DNA of 62,839 nucleotides from an uncultured Clostridia bacterium. GTDB lineage: Bacteria > Bacillota > Clostridia > Christensenellales > Aristaeellaceae. The number at the start of each line of letters is the position of its first letter. The stretch's first letter is position 1. Position numbers and translations under genes: made by a program. A model generated the notes under the pieces. The model was not told where the DNA came from. It saw only the letters and a program-made list of their open reading frames with translations, and did no database searches. Positions 17,412 through 25,128 of the stretch are shown one piece after another. The DNA lies in contig CAKTUS010000004.1 in NCBI GenBank assembly GCA_934621485.1, positions 1 to 62,839 on the forward strand, given 5' to 3'.

Positions 17412-17827
17412 ACAGCTTTCGTTTGCACATTCTGGCAGCGGACCGCGCCTTCTATGAAGGCGCTTGCCTGTCTCTCATTGTGCCCACCGTGCACGGCCAA
17501 TACGGTGTGCAGGCGCATCACCGCAACATGATTGCCGCCCTGGTTCCCGGCATGCTCACCTTTCGGATTGCGGAAGGGGAAAAACGGGTGGCCGCCGTAT
17601 CGGCCGGCATGATTAAGGTGGAAAACAACGACGTGCTGGTGCTGGTGGACGCCGCCGAGCGGCCGGAAGATATCGATGCGATTCGCGCCCGTCATAAGGC
17701 GGATCAGGCTCGTGAAATGATGTTGCAGCAGCGCAGCCACCGGGAATACCTCACGGCTCAGGCCACGCTGGCCCGCGCCCTGAACCGCCTGCGTGTCAAG
17801 GAGCACGAAGGCCTGTTGAGCAAATAG
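17408..17827 (+). CDS. atpC: F0F1 ATP synthase epsilon subunit
   Basis: The regulatory subunit of the central stalk. 139 residues: an N-terminal beta-sandwich (FRLHILAADRAFYEG, GQYGVQAHHRNMIAAL) and a C-terminal helical hairpin (IRARHKADQAREMM and following) able to inhibit hydrolysis. It is the last gene of the operon, and a hairpin follows 37 bases downstream. Confidence 0.92.
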   Translation: MNSFRLHILAADRAFYEGACLSLIVPTVHGQYGVQAHHRNMIAALVPGMLTFRIAEGEKRVAAVSAGMIKVENNDVLVLVDAAERPEDIDAIRARHKADQAREMMLQQRSHREYLTAQATLARALNRLRVKEHEGLLSK

Positions 17828-17864
17828 CCATGGCTGCTTTTCCAGGCGTGGTTCCTTATACGGC

Positions 17865-17901
17865 AAACACCCTAATTGTGCAAAAGGCAATTAGGGTGTT
17901 T
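17865..17901 (+). terminator. Probable terminator of the atp operon
   Basis: A perfect 14-bp stem (17865-17878 with 17888-17901, AAACACCCTAATTG) with a 9-base loop. The T-tract after it is poor, so termination efficiency is uncertain. Confidence 0.6.
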
Positions 17902-18035
17902 GGTTATGGACAACCGTCTTTTTGGGGGCGGAAAAGGCATAGCTTCTCCCTGATTTGCGCTCCGTATGAAAAGTCAAACGCCGTCGGCGGCAATTTCTTC
18001 AGCTTCCGCCCCTCTTCTGGCTCACCCTAAAACCG

Positions 18036-18401
18036 TTACTTTACCACAATTTCTGCGCCGAATGGCATCAACGCCAGCTTGGCCATCTTAAAGCACTGCA
18101 AACCAAAGGGGATCCCCACGATGGTTACGCACAGGGCCAGACCGTTGGCCACGCACCCAAGCGCCAGCCACAGCCCGCTTACCAGCAGCCACACAAGGTT
18201 AAGCAATGTGGACATAGCTCCCCCGCCTGAAACTACATCCCGTCCGAAGGGGCAGAAGGACAGCGCCGCAAACTTGAAGCACTGCCTTCCAATCGGTATG
18301 CCCACAATGGTCACGCACCACAGCAGCCCTGCCAGGCACCAACCCAGGCCCTGCCAAAAACCGGCAAAAATCAACCATAAAAGATTTCCCAAAAAATTCA
18401 T
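18036..18401 (-). CDS. YccF domain membrane protein
   Basis: A 121-residue inner membrane protein of unknown function made of two tandem YccF repeats. Each repeat ends in the motif TIVGIPxGxQCFK (around residues 33-45 and 96-108), as in the DUF307 family. The ATG at 18401 follows GAGGTG with good spacing; an in-frame upstream extension has no ribosome binding site. It is transcribed alone, divergently from xth. Confidence 0.85.
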   Translation of the reverse strand: MNFLGNLLWLIFAGFWQGLGWCLAGLLWCVTIVGIPIGRQCFKFAALSFCPFGRDVVSGGGAMSTLLNLVWLLVSGLWLALGCVANGLALCVTIVGIPFGLQCFKMAKLALMPFGAEIVVK

Positions 18402-18420
18402 GCTTTTCACCTCGGGAAAC

Positions 18421-18448
18421 AGTATAGCATATGAGTTTGGAAAGGCAA
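18421..18448 (-). promoter_or_regulatory. Sigma-A promoter of the yccF gene
   Basis: On the minus strand TTGCCT (18448-18443), 16 bases, TATACT (18426-18421), about 20 bases before the start codon. Confidence 0.6.
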
Positions 18449-18501
18449 TAGCGCCAAGGGTTTTTTCAGACAATTCTCATCTGCCTTTCATGCTGCCCGT
18501 G

Positions 18502-18531
18502 TTGCGCTGTTGGTTGGAGGTATGGTACAAT
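18502..18531 (+). promoter_or_regulatory. Sigma-A promoter of xth
   Basis: TTGCGC (18502-18507), 18 bases, TACAAT (18526-18531), 48 bases before the xth start codon. Confidence 0.55.
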
Positions 18532-18578
18532 AACAAACGCAGCATAGGCTGCCAGCTTTCGAAAAGGGAGGACGTGCC

Positions 18579-19343
18579 ATGCGCCTCATCTCATGGAACG
18601 TGAACGGTTTGCGCGCCTGTCTCACCAAAGGATTTGGCGACTATTTTGCCAGTGCTGACGCAGACCTGTTTTGTTTGCAGGAAACCAAAATGCAGCCCGG
18701 CCAGACAGATTTTGCACCGGAGGGCTACCGGCAGTTTTGGAACAGCGCCGAAAAAAAAGGGTATTCCGGCACGGCCATTTTCAGCCGTATCGATCCGCAA
18801 AGCGTGCGCTACGGTATCGGCATGGAAGAACATGACCATGAAGGACGGGTGATTACCCTGGAGTTTCAGGATTTCTACCTGGTGGACGTATACACGCCAA
18901 ACAGTCAACGGGAATTGACGCGCCTTGCCTACCGCATGACCTGGGAGGATGCTTTCCGCACTTACCTGCTGGCGCTGGATGAGAAAAAGCCGGTGGTGGT
19001 TTGCGGCGACATGAACGTGGCTCATCAGGAGATCGATTTGAAAAATCCCAAGAACAATCAGCGCAACGCAGGCTTTACTCAGGAAGAACGGGACAAAATG
19101 ACCCGGCTGCTTGACAGCGGCTTTGTAGACAGCTTCCGTCTGAAACACCCGGATGAAAAAGACCGCTACAGCTGGTGGAGCTATATGATGCGCAGTCGGG
19201 AGCGCAATATTGGATGGCGCATTGACTATTTTCTTGTCAGCCGGCGTCTGGCCGACAAAATCAGCCTGGCGGATATCTACGATCAGGTGATGGGCAGCGA
19301 TCACTGCCCCATCACGCTGGAATTAGAGGGGGTACAAGCATGA
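18579..19343 (+). CDS. xth: Exodeoxyribonuclease III
   Basis: An AP endonuclease and 3'-5' exonuclease of base-excision repair. The 254-residue protein has the ordered motifs of the exonuclease III/APE1 family: ISWNVNGLRAC, LQETKM (metal-binding Glu), YSGTAIFSR, CGDMNVAHQEIDL (catalytic Asp and Asn), WRIDYFLVS and GSDHCPI (Asp-His pair). GGGAGGA precedes the ATG. The phosphodiesterase gene overlaps its stop by 4 bases. Confidence 0.95.
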   Translation: MRLISWNVNGLRACLTKGFGDYFASADADLFCLQETKMQPGQTDFAPEGYRQFWNSAEKKGYSGTAIFSRIDPQSVRYGIGMEEHDHEGRVITLEFQDFYLVDVYTPNSQRELTRLAYRMTWEDAFRTYLLALDEKKPVVVCGDMNVAHQEIDLKNPKNNQRNAGFTQEERDKMTRLLDSGFVDSFRLKHPDEKDRYSWWSYMMRSRERNIGWRIDYFLVSRRLADKISLADIYDQVMGSDHCPITLELEGVQA

Positions 19344-19894
19344 AAATTCTTTTTGCTTCGGATATTCACGGCAGTCAGTCCGCCATGGAAAAGGTGCTGG
19401 AGCGCCTGCAAACGGAAAAAGCCGATCGCTTGATTCTTCTGGGCGATTTGCTCTATCACGGCCCCCGTAACGATTTGCCGGATCACTACAACCCCAAGGC
19501 CGTCATCCGCCTGCTGAACGACTGCGCCCCAACGCCGCTGTGCGTGCGGGGAAACTGCGATGCCGAGGTAGACCAGATGGTGCTTACCTTCCCCATTTTG
19601 GCCGACTATATGCTGCTGCCCCTGGAAAACGGCCGCTGCGCCTTTGTGACCCATGGACACCTGTTTCACACTCAGTGCCCGCCGCCCCATTGCCCCGGCG
19701 ATGTGCTCATCCATGGGCACACCCATGTGCATGGCGTATGGCAGCAGGAAGACTACACCTACATCAACCCCGGCTCTGCCGCCCTTCCCAAGGAAAATCA
19801 GGATAAAAGCTATATGACGTATGACAACGGCCTGTTTGTCATCAAGCAGCTGGAAACGGGACATCCCCTTCAGTCCTGGCAGGCAAATCCCTGA
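19340..19894 (+). CDS. yfcE: YfcE-type metallophosphodiesterase
   Basis: A 184-residue calcineurin-like phosphoesterase. All metal-binding motifs are present in order: DIHG (residues 8-11), GDLLYHGPRN, GNCD, THGH and GHTHVHG. This spacing matches the YfcE family, which hydrolyses phosphodiesters in vitro; the natural substrate is not established. It overlaps xth by 4 bases and is followed by the separate promoter of the foldase gene. Confidence 0.88.
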   Translation: MKILFASDIHGSQSAMEKVLERLQTEKADRLILLGDLLYHGPRNDLPDHYNPKAVIRLLNDCAPTPLCVRGNCDAEVDQMVLTFPILADYMLLPLENGRCAFVTHGHLFHTQCPPPHCPGDVLIHGHTHVHGVWQQEDYTYINPGSAALPKENQDKSYMTYDNGLFVIKQLETGHPLQSWQANP

Positions 19895-19934
19895 CGGCGT
19901 CCTGTGAATATGGCGTGAACTTCTCAAAAAAGCC

Positions 19935-19963
19935 TTGCCGATTGGGCCTTCATCGGTTATAAT
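19935..19963 (+). promoter_or_regulatory. Sigma-A promoter of the foldase gene
   Basis: TTGCCG (19935-19940), 17 bases, TATAAT (19958-19963). Confidence 0.7.
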
Positions 19964-20013
19964 ACAGAAAGTGTCTGGAATACACTTTAAGAATGGATTG
20001 GAGAGAAGAACCC

Positions 20014-21372
20014 GTGCGTAAGCGTATTGTGTTGGCGTTGGTTTTGGTGCTGGCCCTGCTGGCAGCCACCAGTTGTTCCCTGATTGTGAAGGATGCGGAA
20101 GTGGACAAGCAAACCCCCATCATTGAGGTGGCGGGCACGATCATTACCAAGGAAGCCTTCAACCAGCAGGTAGAAGAAATCCAGAGCTACATGTATTATA
20201 TGTACGGCATGTCCTATGACCGCACCAGTGAAAGCTCCCTTTCTTCCGCCCGTGAACAAGCGGCGGACACGCTGGTGGAAAACGCCGTTGTTCAGCAGAA
20301 GATTCAGGAAATGGGTATGGACCAGTTTACCGAGGAAGAATTGGCCAAGGCTCAGGAGGATGCCGATTCCACCTGGCAAACCTATTTCGACAGCACCAAG
20401 AGCTATTATTTCACTGATAGCGAGCTCACCGGCGACGAGCTGGACAAAGCCATTGAGGAAAAGATGACCGAGCTGGGATATCCCACCAAGGACGAAGTGC
20501 TAAGCAGCGTAAAGGCTACCGCCGCGCAAGACAAGCTTCGGGCCGAAGTGGTGAAGGATGTTACCGTGTCCGAGCAGGAATTGCAGGACGACTATACCGT
20601 GAAGGTGCAGGATGCACAGGCTCGTTATGCCAATGATCTGTCCGCCTACGGAACCGATGTGAACAACGGTTCCACCATCTATTACGTGCCCGCCGGCTAC
20701 CGCTTCGTCAAGAATATTCTGATTAAGCTGACCGATGAGGACAGCAGCGCCATCAGCGACCTCAACTCTCAGCTGTCCAGCCGTCAGAGCGAGTTGACCA
20801 CCGCGCAAAACTCCCTGAGCGCTTTGGGCGAGGACACTTCCGCAGACGACGAAAACACTGCGAAGAACCGAGAAGAACTGGCTGCTACCGTAGATAAGCT
20901 GACCGCCGAAATTGCTGATTTGGAAAAACAGTTGGAGGACAAAAAGGCTGCGGCTTACGCTGCGATTCAGCCTACGGTGGACGAGGTGCTGGCCAAGCTG
21001 GCTGCAGGCGAAGATTTTGACGCGCTGATGGAGCAGTACGGTCAGGATACCGGCATGCAGGCCTCTCCTGCGAAGGAAAACGGTTATCCCGTATGTGCGG
21101 AAAGCACAAATTGGGTTCAGGAGTTTACCGACGCCGCTATGGCGCTTGCCAAGGTTGGCGATACCTCTGCTGAAGGCGTGCGGACGAGTTATGGAATCCA
21201 TATTCTAAAATATGTGAGCGACTCTGTGGAAGGTGAAGTTGGGCTGGACGTTGTGCGCGACAGTCTGCAAGCGGAAAAACTTCAGGAGAAGCAGGACAGC
21301 ACCTATCAGACCGCTGTTGACGGCTGGGTGAAGGATGCTAACGCAAAGATTTATCTGGATCGCCTGAACTAA
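20014..21372 (+). CDS. prsA: PrsA/SurA-like lipoprotein foldase with a coiled-coil insertion
   Basis: A 452-residue extracytoplasmic peptidyl-prolyl isomerase or foldase. The N-terminal signal ends with a lipobox-like LAATSC, so it should be anchored as a lipoprotein outside the membrane. A SurA_N-like helical region follows, then a parvulin domain split by an unusual insertion. One strand (YRFVKNILIKL, about 230) precedes about 70 residues of coiled coil (SQLSSRQSELTTAQN to DLEKQLEDKKAAA), after which parvulin-like GEDFDALMEQYGQD, PVCAES and TSYGIHILKYV appear. The GTG at 20014, behind GGAGAG, is chosen over the ATG at 19993, which has no site. Confidence 0.78.
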   Translation: MRKRIVLALVLVLALLAATSCSLIVKDAEVDKQTPIIEVAGTIITKEAFNQQVEEIQSYMYYMYGMSYDRTSESSLSSAREQAADTLVENAVVQQKIQEMGMDQFTEEELAKAQEDADSTWQTYFDSTKSYYFTDSELTGDELDKAIEEKMTELGYPTKDEVLSSVKATAAQDKLRAEVVKDVTVSEQELQDDYTVKVQDAQARYANDLSAYGTDVNNGSTIYYVPAGYRFVKNILIKLTDEDSSAISDLNSQLSSRQSELTTAQNSLSALGEDTSADDENTAKNREELAATVDKLTAEIADLEKQLEDKKAAAYAAIQPTVDEVLAKLAAGEDFDALMEQYGQDTGMQASPAKENGYPVCAESTNWVQEFTDAAMALAKVGDTSAEGVRTSYGIHILKYVSDSVEGEVGLDVVRDSLQAEKLQEKQDSTYQTAVDGWVKDANAKIYLDRLN

Positions 21373-21410
21373 GCCATGTTTTCCCTCTCTGTCATCGGAA
21401 GAGAGACACA

Positions 21411-21440
21411 AAAAGCTCGCCCAGCAAGGCGAGCTTTTCT
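21411..21440 (+). terminator. Terminator of the foldase gene
   Basis: The stem AAAAGCTCGCC/GGCGAGCTTTT (21411-21421 with 21428-21438) ends in a T-rich tail, 38 bases past the stop codon. Confidence 0.8.
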
Positions 21441-21866
21441 GTTGCAAGGCATTCTTTGCCTGCTCGCCTATGGAGCGTCGCGTAAAGAAAGCTTTACTAT
21501 GCAAAGGCTACCGAGACCGATATACATGCCGTCGCTTTTGGGGTAAAATGGAAGGCTTGCGGCCCGCCGATAGCACTCGCTTTTTCGTCAGAAACTGTCC
21601 GATACTGTTTTCAGCCAAGTCGAAAACGCCCCACCCGACCGGCAAAACCGTTCGATACGAATACAGTCAGAAGGGTCCCCAATTCCCCCGAAGAAGTTTT
21701 CCAGCCTAAATCCTCTCCGTCATGCGGAGAGGATTTAGGCATGATCTGAAAGTTGTTGATTTGAACTCTTGCTATAATGCTCCTATGCAGCAAAGCAACA
21801 CACATGAATTTGAAAGAAGGACAGCCTTCCATTTCCAAGCAAAAAGTTAAAAAAATTTCACTTCCC
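21441..21866. other. Non-coding gap with repeat fragment and a perfect hairpin
   Basis: No gene is supported. Around 21445-21490 the minus strand resembles the core of the dispersed repeat (GGCGAGCAGGCAAAG with GCTTTCTTTACGC), probably a relic. A perfect 16-bp hairpin lies at 21704-21719 with 21725-21740; it has no T-tract on either strand, and its role is unknown. Confidence 0.4.
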
Positions 21867-21868
21867 TA

Positions 21869-21897
21869 TTGACTTGCACCGTCTTAAGTGATATATT
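21869..21897 (+). promoter_or_regulatory. Promoter of the membrane/XRE gene pair
   Basis: TTGACT (21869-21874), 17 bases, TATATT (21892-21897). The surrounding DNA is much more AT-rich than the rest of the window. Confidence 0.75.
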
Positions 21898-21928
21898 TAT
21901 AACATCGCAAGTGCGAAATATATAACAT
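21886..21928 (+). promoter_or_regulatory. Direct-repeat operator candidate
   Basis: Two 20-base direct repeats (21886-21905 and 21909-21928) match at 16 of 20 positions; both start AAGTG and end TATAACAT. They overlap the -10 box and the transcript start, as expected of a repressor operator. The XRE regulator two genes on is the obvious binder (inference). Confidence 0.5.
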
Positions 21929-21941
21929 TGAGGAGAGAACC

Positions 21942-22352
21942 ATGAATAAGAAAGTCACATTAAGGGAGTTGCTTATCGCACGTATCGTACTGGCTGCTTG
22001 TATCGCGGTCTATTACTGGTGTTGTGCCAGAAACGGCTGGGAAAGCTATTTCATCTCCATTCAAAACTGCGTTGCAATCTTTGCTTTTTTCTTTTTCTGC
22101 TTTTTGGGTGCGCGGGAAAGAAAATACAAGAAAGAGGTCGTGGACGAAATAGCCGCGGCAAATCTAAAGCGCTGTGATTCGATCTGCTATAAGATTGCTA
22201 TGGTATTGATTGTCTGCATCGGGTTTCTGTGCGCCATTCTCCGGTTTGCCATATCCCCGGAGGTGATTGGCTACCTTTTGATGGGCGTGCTGGTCCTGAC
22301 ATCCATGATACGAACGATTCTGTTCTGCTATATGGACGCGAAGGGGGCTTAA
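21942..22352 (+). CDS. Four-span membrane protein paired with an XRE regulator
   Basis: A 136-residue protein with about four predicted spans (around residues 10-27, 40-58, 83-103 and 107-128) and a short charged loop ARERKYKKEVVDE. It resembles the small DUF2178-like membrane proteins found next to XRE regulators in Firmicutes, but the family is not certain. GAGGAGAG precedes the ATG at 21942. The regulator starts 2 bases after its stop. The local composition is AT-richer than its neighbours, suggesting acquisition. Confidence 0.65.
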   Translation: MNKKVTLRELLIARIVLAACIAVYYWCCARNGWESYFISIQNCVAIFAFFFFCFLGARERKYKKEVVDEIAAANLKRCDSICYKIAMVLIVCIGFLCAILRFAISPEVIGYLLMGVLVLTSMIRTILFCYMDAKGA

Positions 22353-22354
22353 GC

Positions 22355-22561
22355 GTGCTCGTAACCAAAATCAAGGAATTTCGGGAGAAAGCGGGGTATA
22401 AGCAGAGCGAACTGGCCGAGCTTGTCGGCGCGAGACGGGAAACAATCGTTCATTTGGAAAACGGAAGATATAATCCATCCCTTAAATTGGCTATGGATAT
22501 AGCAAAAGTGTTCCATGTGACTGTTGAGGACTTGTTTGAATTTGTTGACGATGAAAAGTAA
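22355..22561 (+). CDS. XRE-family helix-turn-helix regulator
   Basis: A 68-residue DNA-binding protein consisting of a single Cro/CI helix-turn-helix (IKEFREKAGYKQSELAELVG, then RRETIVHLENGRYNPSLKLA), similar to short YozG/YgzD-type regulators. The GTG at 22355 is used, with AAGGGGG about 8 bases upstream; translation is coupled to the membrane protein. It probably represses its own promoter through the direct repeats at 21886-21928. Confidence 0.8.
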   Translation: MLVTKIKEFREKAGYKQSELAELVGARRETIVHLENGRYNPSLKLAMDIAKVFHVTVEDLFEFVDDEK

Positions 22562-22831
22562 GGCGCTTATGTAACCTACGAATGGCGTAAAACAACAACC
22601 TCTCGAAAAGCATGTCCTCTTCGCCTCGTTGGGCAGTCTTTCTTTTTTTCCTTTCTGCAGGGTTTTGCAAAACACAGGACAGCCGATGGGATAGCGAATG
22701 GTTTTTTCCGGTGGATTCCCATTTTCACGATCTTGTGTTCCTCGGTTTGCTGAAGAACGGTAACCATTTATGGCTTTTACCTTCATCTTGCCCTTCCACT
22801 TTGGCAGCGTTTTTATGCTGAAGCGCCTACA
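22562..22831. other. Gap without recognised content
   Basis: About 270 bases between the XRE gene and the terminator of the convergent membrane-protein gene. No gene, promoter or repeat was recognised here. Confidence 0.4.
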
Positions 22832-22873
22832 GCAAAAGCATCCTCCGTAGCGAATAGCCCACGAAGGATGCTC
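22832..22873 (-). terminator. Terminator of the TIGR04086 gene
   Basis: The stem at 22837-22848 with 22861-22872 (AGCATCCT.CGT) has one mismatch and is followed on the minus strand by TTTTGC. Confidence 0.65.
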
Positions 22874-22896
22874 ATTCTTTCTCCTATCCATCTCTT

Positions 22897-23328
22897 TTAT
22901 TTTTTCATTCCCTGCACAATAGCGCCGGAAATGCCGCCTCCGGCTACCCCCATGGCAATGTCGCTCAGGTAGGCCGTCCACGGCAGCTGTTGGCCGGACA
23001 AAACGGCGTATAATCCCACGCCAATTGCCATGTAGCACAGCCCTAGCAAGGCTCCCTGTGCCAATCCCCGCTCGCCCGATTTTCCCACCATGATACGAAC
23101 GCCCACGAAAATGGCCGCCAGCTTAATAAGCTGATTCACAATGCGAATCGCCGTATCATCCGGGCGCAGCCACTGCATCAGAAGGGCAAAAAGCAAAATG
23201 CAAACCAACGTAACGCAAACCGATACCAGCAATCCCTTGAGCAGCCGGGACCAGAGGGTACTTTGGCGTCGGCGTGAGCGCCTACGTCCGCTTCGCGCCG
23301 TGCCAGGAGTGGAATAGGTTGCAGGCAT
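22897..23328 (-). CDS. TIGR04086 family membrane protein
   Basis: A 143-residue protein with a basic N terminus (SGRRRSRRR) and four predicted spans. Its size, arginine-rich start and position directly after yajC fit the TIGR04086 family of Clostridia and Bacilli; its function is unknown. GGGAGG lies 8 bases before the ATG, but this site is inside the 3' arm of a terminator-like hairpin (23335-23380), so translation and transcription may both be limited. Confidence 0.75.
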   Translation of the reverse strand: MPATYSTPGTARSGRRRSRRRQSTLWSRLLKGLLVSVCVTLVCILLFALLMQWLRPDDTAIRIVNQLIKLAAIFVGVRIMVGKSGERGLAQGALLGLCYMAIGVGLYAVLSGQQLPWTAYLSDIAMGVAGGGISGAIVQGMKK

Positions 23329-23329
23329 A

Positions 23330-23380
23330 GAAAAAACCTCCCTTGTTCGCTTTGTACATTATATGCGTACAAGGGAGGTT
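23330..23380 (-). terminator. Hairpin between yajC and the TIGR04086 gene that contains the downstream ribosome binding site
   Basis: A perfect 12-bp stem (ACAAGGGAGGTT at 23380-23369 reading AACCTCCCTTGT on the minus strand, with its complement at 23346-23335), followed by a run of T. It looks like the yajC terminator, yet the GGGAGG of the next gene lies in its second arm. Confidence 0.7.
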
Positions 23381-23392
23381 TCATAACGCAAT

Positions 23393-23776
23393 TTAGTTGA
23401 GCACTTCGCTGTCGTTCTCCACGGCAACTTCTTCAACATTGCGAATGGCCCACCGGGCAAAGACCAGCTTTACATTGTCGCGACCCACGCTCAGTTCAAT
23501 GGTGTCATCCTTAATATTGGTAATAGTGCCATAGATACCGCCGATAGTGCATACACGGTCGCCGTTCTTCAACGCGGCCAGCATGTCCTTTACCTTCTTG
23601 TCCTTCTTCTTCTGAGGACGAATGAGCAGGAAGTAGAACACCACAAACATCAGCACCAGCGGAAGAATCATGCTCAGCATTTCCGCAACGCCGGCAGAGC
23701 CGGTAGTAGCGGCAGCTTCGCCGGTAGCGGCGGCAGCATCGGAAAGACCCATCAACATTTGATTCAGCACGGTCAT
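23393..23776 (-). CDS. yajC: Preprotein translocase subunit YajC
   Basis: An accessory subunit of the Sec/SecDF translocase. A 127-residue protein with one span (about residues 36-58, MILPLVLMFVVFYFLLIRPQ), the conserved RPQKKKDKKVKDML segment and the cytoplasmic domain GDRVCTIGGIYGTI. The N terminus before the span is longer and Ala/Gly-rich. AAAGGGG precedes the ATG. Confidence 0.92.
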   Translation of the reverse strand: MTVLNQMLMGLSDAAAATGEAAATTGSAGVAEMLSMILPLVLMFVVFYFLLIRPQKKKDKKVKDMLAALKNGDRVCTIGGIYGTITNIKDDTIELSVGRDNVKLVFARWAIRNVEEVAVENDSEVLN

Positions 23777-23809
23777 TGGTTGGTTACCCCTTTCAGAAAT
23801 GGTAGAATG

Positions 23810-23838
23810 ATTATATCAAATCCCCCGGCAAAGCACAA
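23810..23838 (-). promoter_or_regulatory. Sigma-A promoter of yajC
   Basis: On the minus strand TTGTGC (23838-23833), 17 bases, TATAAT (23815-23810). Confidence 0.65.
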
Positions 23839-23881
23839 GGGGAAAACTGTGAACAGACTGAAAATAAGCAAAAAACTTCCA

Positions 23882-25123
23882 TTAACCGTGGAGGTAGCGT
23901 TCCTGCTCGGCAGTCAGCATGTCCAGCTTTACGCCCAATACCGCCAGCTTGCGCCGGGCCACATCCTGGTCGATGTCCCGCGGCACCTCGTACAGGGCGG
24001 GCTTCATGTTTTGCCCATCCTGCGCCATTCTCAGTGCGCAGGCCGCTTGCAATGCAAAGCTCATATCCATAATCTCCACCGGGTGCCCATCGGCGGCGGC
24101 CAGGTTTACCAGGCGGCCTTCCGCCAGCAGGTAAATGGTCCGGCCGTTTTCCAGGGCGTAGCCTTCGATGTTTTTGCGCACCTCATGATGCTCCTTGGCC
24201 ATGGCCCGCAGTCCGGCCACATCTACTTCCACGTCAAAGTGTCCGGCATTGCACAGGATAGCCCCGTCCTTCATCTTCAGCATGTGCTCAGGAGTAATGA
24301 CATGCTCGCAGCCGGTAACAGTAATGAAGAAGTCGCCCAAAGCGGCAGCCTCCCCCATCGGCATCACGGTAAAGCCATCCATCACCGCCTCAATGGCGCA
24401 AACCGGGTCTACCTCAGTAACAATCACCTTAGCGCCCAATCCCTTGGCCCGCATGCTCACGCCCTTACCGCACCAACCATAGCCCGCCACCACCACGGTG
24501 GAACCGGCTACATTCAGGTTGGTAGTGCGAATAATGCCGTCCCACGCGCTTTGACCTGTGCCGTAGCGATTGTCAAACAGGTGCTTGCAATCCGCATCAT
24601 TGATGGAGAACATGGGAAAGTTCAGCTTGCCGGCCTTGGCACGGTTGCGGATTCGAATAATACCGGTAGTGGTTTCTTCGCATCCGCCCCGCAGATTCAC
24701 CGCCCACTCGGGATGCTCGTCATGCAGGAGCGTCATCATGTCGCCGCCATCGTCAATGATTACATCCGGTTTTACGCTGAGGGCTCTGCACTGAAAGTCG
24801 TGATACTCCTGCTCGGTGCAACCATGGGTAGCGTAAACCACCACGCCATTTTCGCTCAAGGCGGCGGCCACATCATCCTGGGTGGAAAGCGGGTTGCTGC
24901 CGGTAGCATACACCTCAGCGCCGCAATCATGCAGCACCTGCGCCAGATAGGCCGTTTTGGCCTCCAGGTGTACCGAAACCACAATCTTGACTCCTCGAAG
25001 GGCCTGCGTGCGTTTCATGTCGTTCGCAATGCCGTTCAGTACCTGCATGTGCTTGCTGGCCCATTCGATTTTTTGTCTGCCAAGGGGCGCCAGGGATGGG
25101 TCGCGGATAATGGAAGAACTCAT
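23882..25123 (-). CDS. ahcY: Adenosylhomocysteinase
   Basis: Hydrolyses S-adenosylhomocysteine to adenosine and homocysteine, relieving product inhibition of methyltransferases. The 413-residue protein has the substrate-domain motifs (HLEAKTAYLA, ATGSNPLSTQDD), the active-site segment KLNFPMFSINDADCKHLFDN and the NAD-binding motif VVVAGYGWCGKGVSMRAKG. It is close to the short bacterial/archaeal forms in length. The ATG at 25123 follows GAGGTG; the in-frame GTG at 25132 lies inside that site. It starts 5 bases after the DUF554 gene, so the two are co-transcribed. Confidence 0.93.
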   Translation of the reverse strand: MSSSIIRDPSLAPLGRQKIEWASKHMQVLNGIANDMKRTQALRGVKIVVSVHLEAKTAYLAQVLHDCGAEVYATGSNPLSTQDDVAAALSENGVVVYATHGCTEQEYHDFQCRALSVKPDVIIDDGGDMMTLLHDEHPEWAVNLRGGCEETTTGIIRIRNRAKAGKLNFPMFSINDADCKHLFDNRYGTGQSAWDGIIRTTNLNVAGSTVVVAGYGWCGKGVSMRAKGLGAKVIVTEVDPVCAIEAVMDGFTVMPMGEAAALGDFFITVTGCEHVITPEHMLKMKDGAILCNAGHFDVEVDVAGLRAMAKEHHEVRKNIEGYALENGRTIYLLAEGRLVNLAAADGHPVEIMDMSFALQAACALRMAQDGQNMKPALYEVPRDIDQDVARRKLAVLGVKLDMLTAEQERYLHG

Positions 25124-25128
25124 CTTTG

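Noticed and set aside
21704..21740. Perfect 16-bp hairpin considered as a terminator
   Set aside because: No T-run on either strand, and the preceding gene already has a good terminator at 21411-21440.
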